NCBI GenBank assembly: GCA_005116795.1
Contig: SWDL01000282.1
Span: 1-6,827, forward strand
Direction: 5' to 3'
DNA from: Nitrospira sp.
GTDB taxonomy: Bacteria > Nitrospirota > Nitrospiria > Nitrospirales > Nitrospiraceae
DNA length: 6,827 nt
In this document: positions 6,020 to 6,827 of the stretch, piece by piece
Layout of the letters: every line of letters starts with the position of its first letter
Numbering within the stretch: the stretch's first letter is position 1
The notes under the pieces: model-generated
What the model was told of the DNA's origin: nothing
Databases searched by the model: none
What the model saw: the letters and a program-made list of their open reading frames with translations, nothing else
Translations under genes and position numbers: made by a program

Positions 6020-6478
6020 GTGCTTGCTGTTCGCTTGTTTGCAATCTTTGCCGTGCTCGGAGCTGTTTTGGGCTGCGCCACCTTGCCTGGCGTGAGGGAT
6101 CGATACGTGGTGTGCTCGTATGATGCCGCATGGACCGCGGCACTCGAGTCGTTGAAGGACCGAGCCATTACCGTCAAGGACCGAGAAAAGGGGTTGATCG
6201 AGACCGCATGGCTCGAACTCCCCACCGACCCGCGTAATTTCGGGGCTTTCCAACGAGAGATCAAAGAGAGCCGGGACCGATCGCGCATGGTCGTCACCCT
6301 GACACGCATCAAGGAAGTGACCAAGGTGAGTCTGAGCGAGGACCGAGAACGGTGGGCCTGGCGAGGCGGTTCTCGTCTGTTCGGCTGGTCGCCTACCGAA
6401 CCCTCGGAAGAGACCATGACCGCGGTCATGAACCGGATCAACTCTAAACTGAAGGAGAGCGGGTGTCCGTCTACCTGA
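6020..6478 (+). CDS. Predicted lipoprotein, weakly BamC-like
   Basis: This is a 152-residue exported lipoprotein. Residues 1-18 are hydrophobic after one Arg and end in the lipobox-like VLGC, with Cys19 the lipid attachment site. The mature part has YDAAWTAALESLKDRAITVKDREKGLIETAW, an alpha/beta pattern similar to the repeated helix-grip domain of BamC/NlpB-type lipoproteins, and ends in a helix (TMTAVMNRINSKLKES). Only one such domain is present, whereas E. coli BamC has two, so a role in outer-membrane protein assembly is a guess. The start GTG 6020 is supported by GAGAGG six nt upstream and by an in-frame stop at 6005-6007. It overlaps the next gene by 16 bp, so the two are translationally linked. 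The hairpin separates it from the porin. Confidence 0.72.
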   Translation: MLAVRLFAIFAVLGAVLGCATLPGVRDRYVVCSYDAAWTAALESLKDRAITVKDREKGLIETAWLELPTDPRNFGAFQREIKESRDRSRMVVTLTRIKEVTKVSLSEDRERWAWRGGSRLFGWSPTEPSEETMTAVMNRINSKLKESGCPST

Positions 6479-6827
6479 AATTGACCTTCTTTATTTTCCT
6501 GGGCATCACCGGGCTGTCCGGTATTCCACCCGTGGCGGCCGAGCGGATTTGGGACAGCGAACTGCGTCGCTATGTGACCGAAGAGGACTTCAAGTACGAG
6601 GAGTTCATGACCGAAGAGGCTGCGATCAAGGAGATACTGTCGAAATCCCGGCGAGTCCACAAAGAACTCATCCGCCTCACTCAAGAAAAGAAGGAATTGA
6701 TCGAGCAACGGATCGGCTGGAAATTTCCGGAAGACTCGTTCGAGGTCTATATCGGAGAAACCGGGGACAAGATCGACGGCTATGCCATGATTCACAATAC
6801 CATCGGCAAGTATAAACACATGACCTA
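6463..6827 (+). CDS. Exported FMN-binding-domain-like protein (5' part, cut by window end)
   Basis: The frame runs off the window, and 121 residues are visible. Start GTG 6463 is preceded by AAGGAGAG with GGAG five nt upstream. Residues 1-26 form a signal peptide (hydrophobic LTFFIFLGITGLSG, cleavage after PVAA). The mature N-terminus is charged and helical (EDFKYEEFMTEEAAIKEIL, then TQEKKELIEQRIGWKFPE). It leads into the strand pattern SFEVYIGETGDKIDGYAMIHN and then TIGKYKHMT, which resembles the beginning of the FMN-binding domain in RnfG/NqrC/NosR-related proteins. The expected flavin-bearing Ser/Thr-Gly-Ala-Thr motif would lie beyond the window. Such a protein would be modified by ApbE in the periplasm and carry electrons. 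It overlaps the lipoprotein gene, so the two belong to one operon. The family call rests on visual resemblance only. Confidence 0.62.
   Translation, partial: MSVYLKLTFFIFLGITGLSGIPPVAAERIWDSELRRYVTEEDFKYEEFMTEEAAIKEILSKSRRVHKELIRLTQEKKELIEQRIGWKFPEDSFEVYIGETGDKIDGYAMIHNTIGKYKHMT

Overview
The window comes from a Gram-negative (diderm) bacterium with high G+C content, roughly 60% by eye. This is shown by an outer-membrane porin, two predicted lipoproteins and TonB-system energisers. The gene types would suit a Nitrospira-like organism, but nothing here fixes the taxon. Coding density is high. No RNA genes, insertion sequences or CRISPR arrays were seen.

Left part (1-2881, plus strand): four tightly packed genes. 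They are the 3' end of a ferric-type ABC permease (FbpB-like), its ATPase (FbpC-like), a short ExbB and an ExbD. From fbpC onward the genes overlap, so they probably form one operon. It joins inner-membrane ferric iron import to the proton-driven motor that powers TonB-dependent outer-membrane transport. No tonB gene is visible in the window.

Middle part (2856-4155): a lipoprotein ApbE (FMN transferase) lies on the minus strand, convergent with exbD and overlapping its end by 26 bp. Upstream of it is a divergent intergenic region. On the plus strand this holds a good sigma70-type promoter (TTGACA, 17-bp spacer, TATTAA), and a 19-bp Fur-box-like sequence matching the classical consensus at 15 of 19 positions covers its -10 element.

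Right part (4156-6827, plus strand): that promoter faces a 74-residue Com-like zinc-finger protein and then a 493-residue signal-peptide-bearing porin that ends in Phe. A strong compound hairpin follows the porin. After it come a 152-residue lipoprotein, weakly BamC-like, and the 5' end of an exported protein that looks like an FMN-binding-domain protein, cut by the window edge. Proteins of that domain family are the usual targets of ApbE.

Taken together this looks like an iron-responsive locus. A Fur-controlled porin would let substrate through the outer membrane, ExbBD and FbpBC would energise or carry out uptake, and ApbE with the FMN-binding protein suggests a flavin-based redox step outside the cytoplasm. 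The individual gene families are mostly well supported. The joint role is inference.
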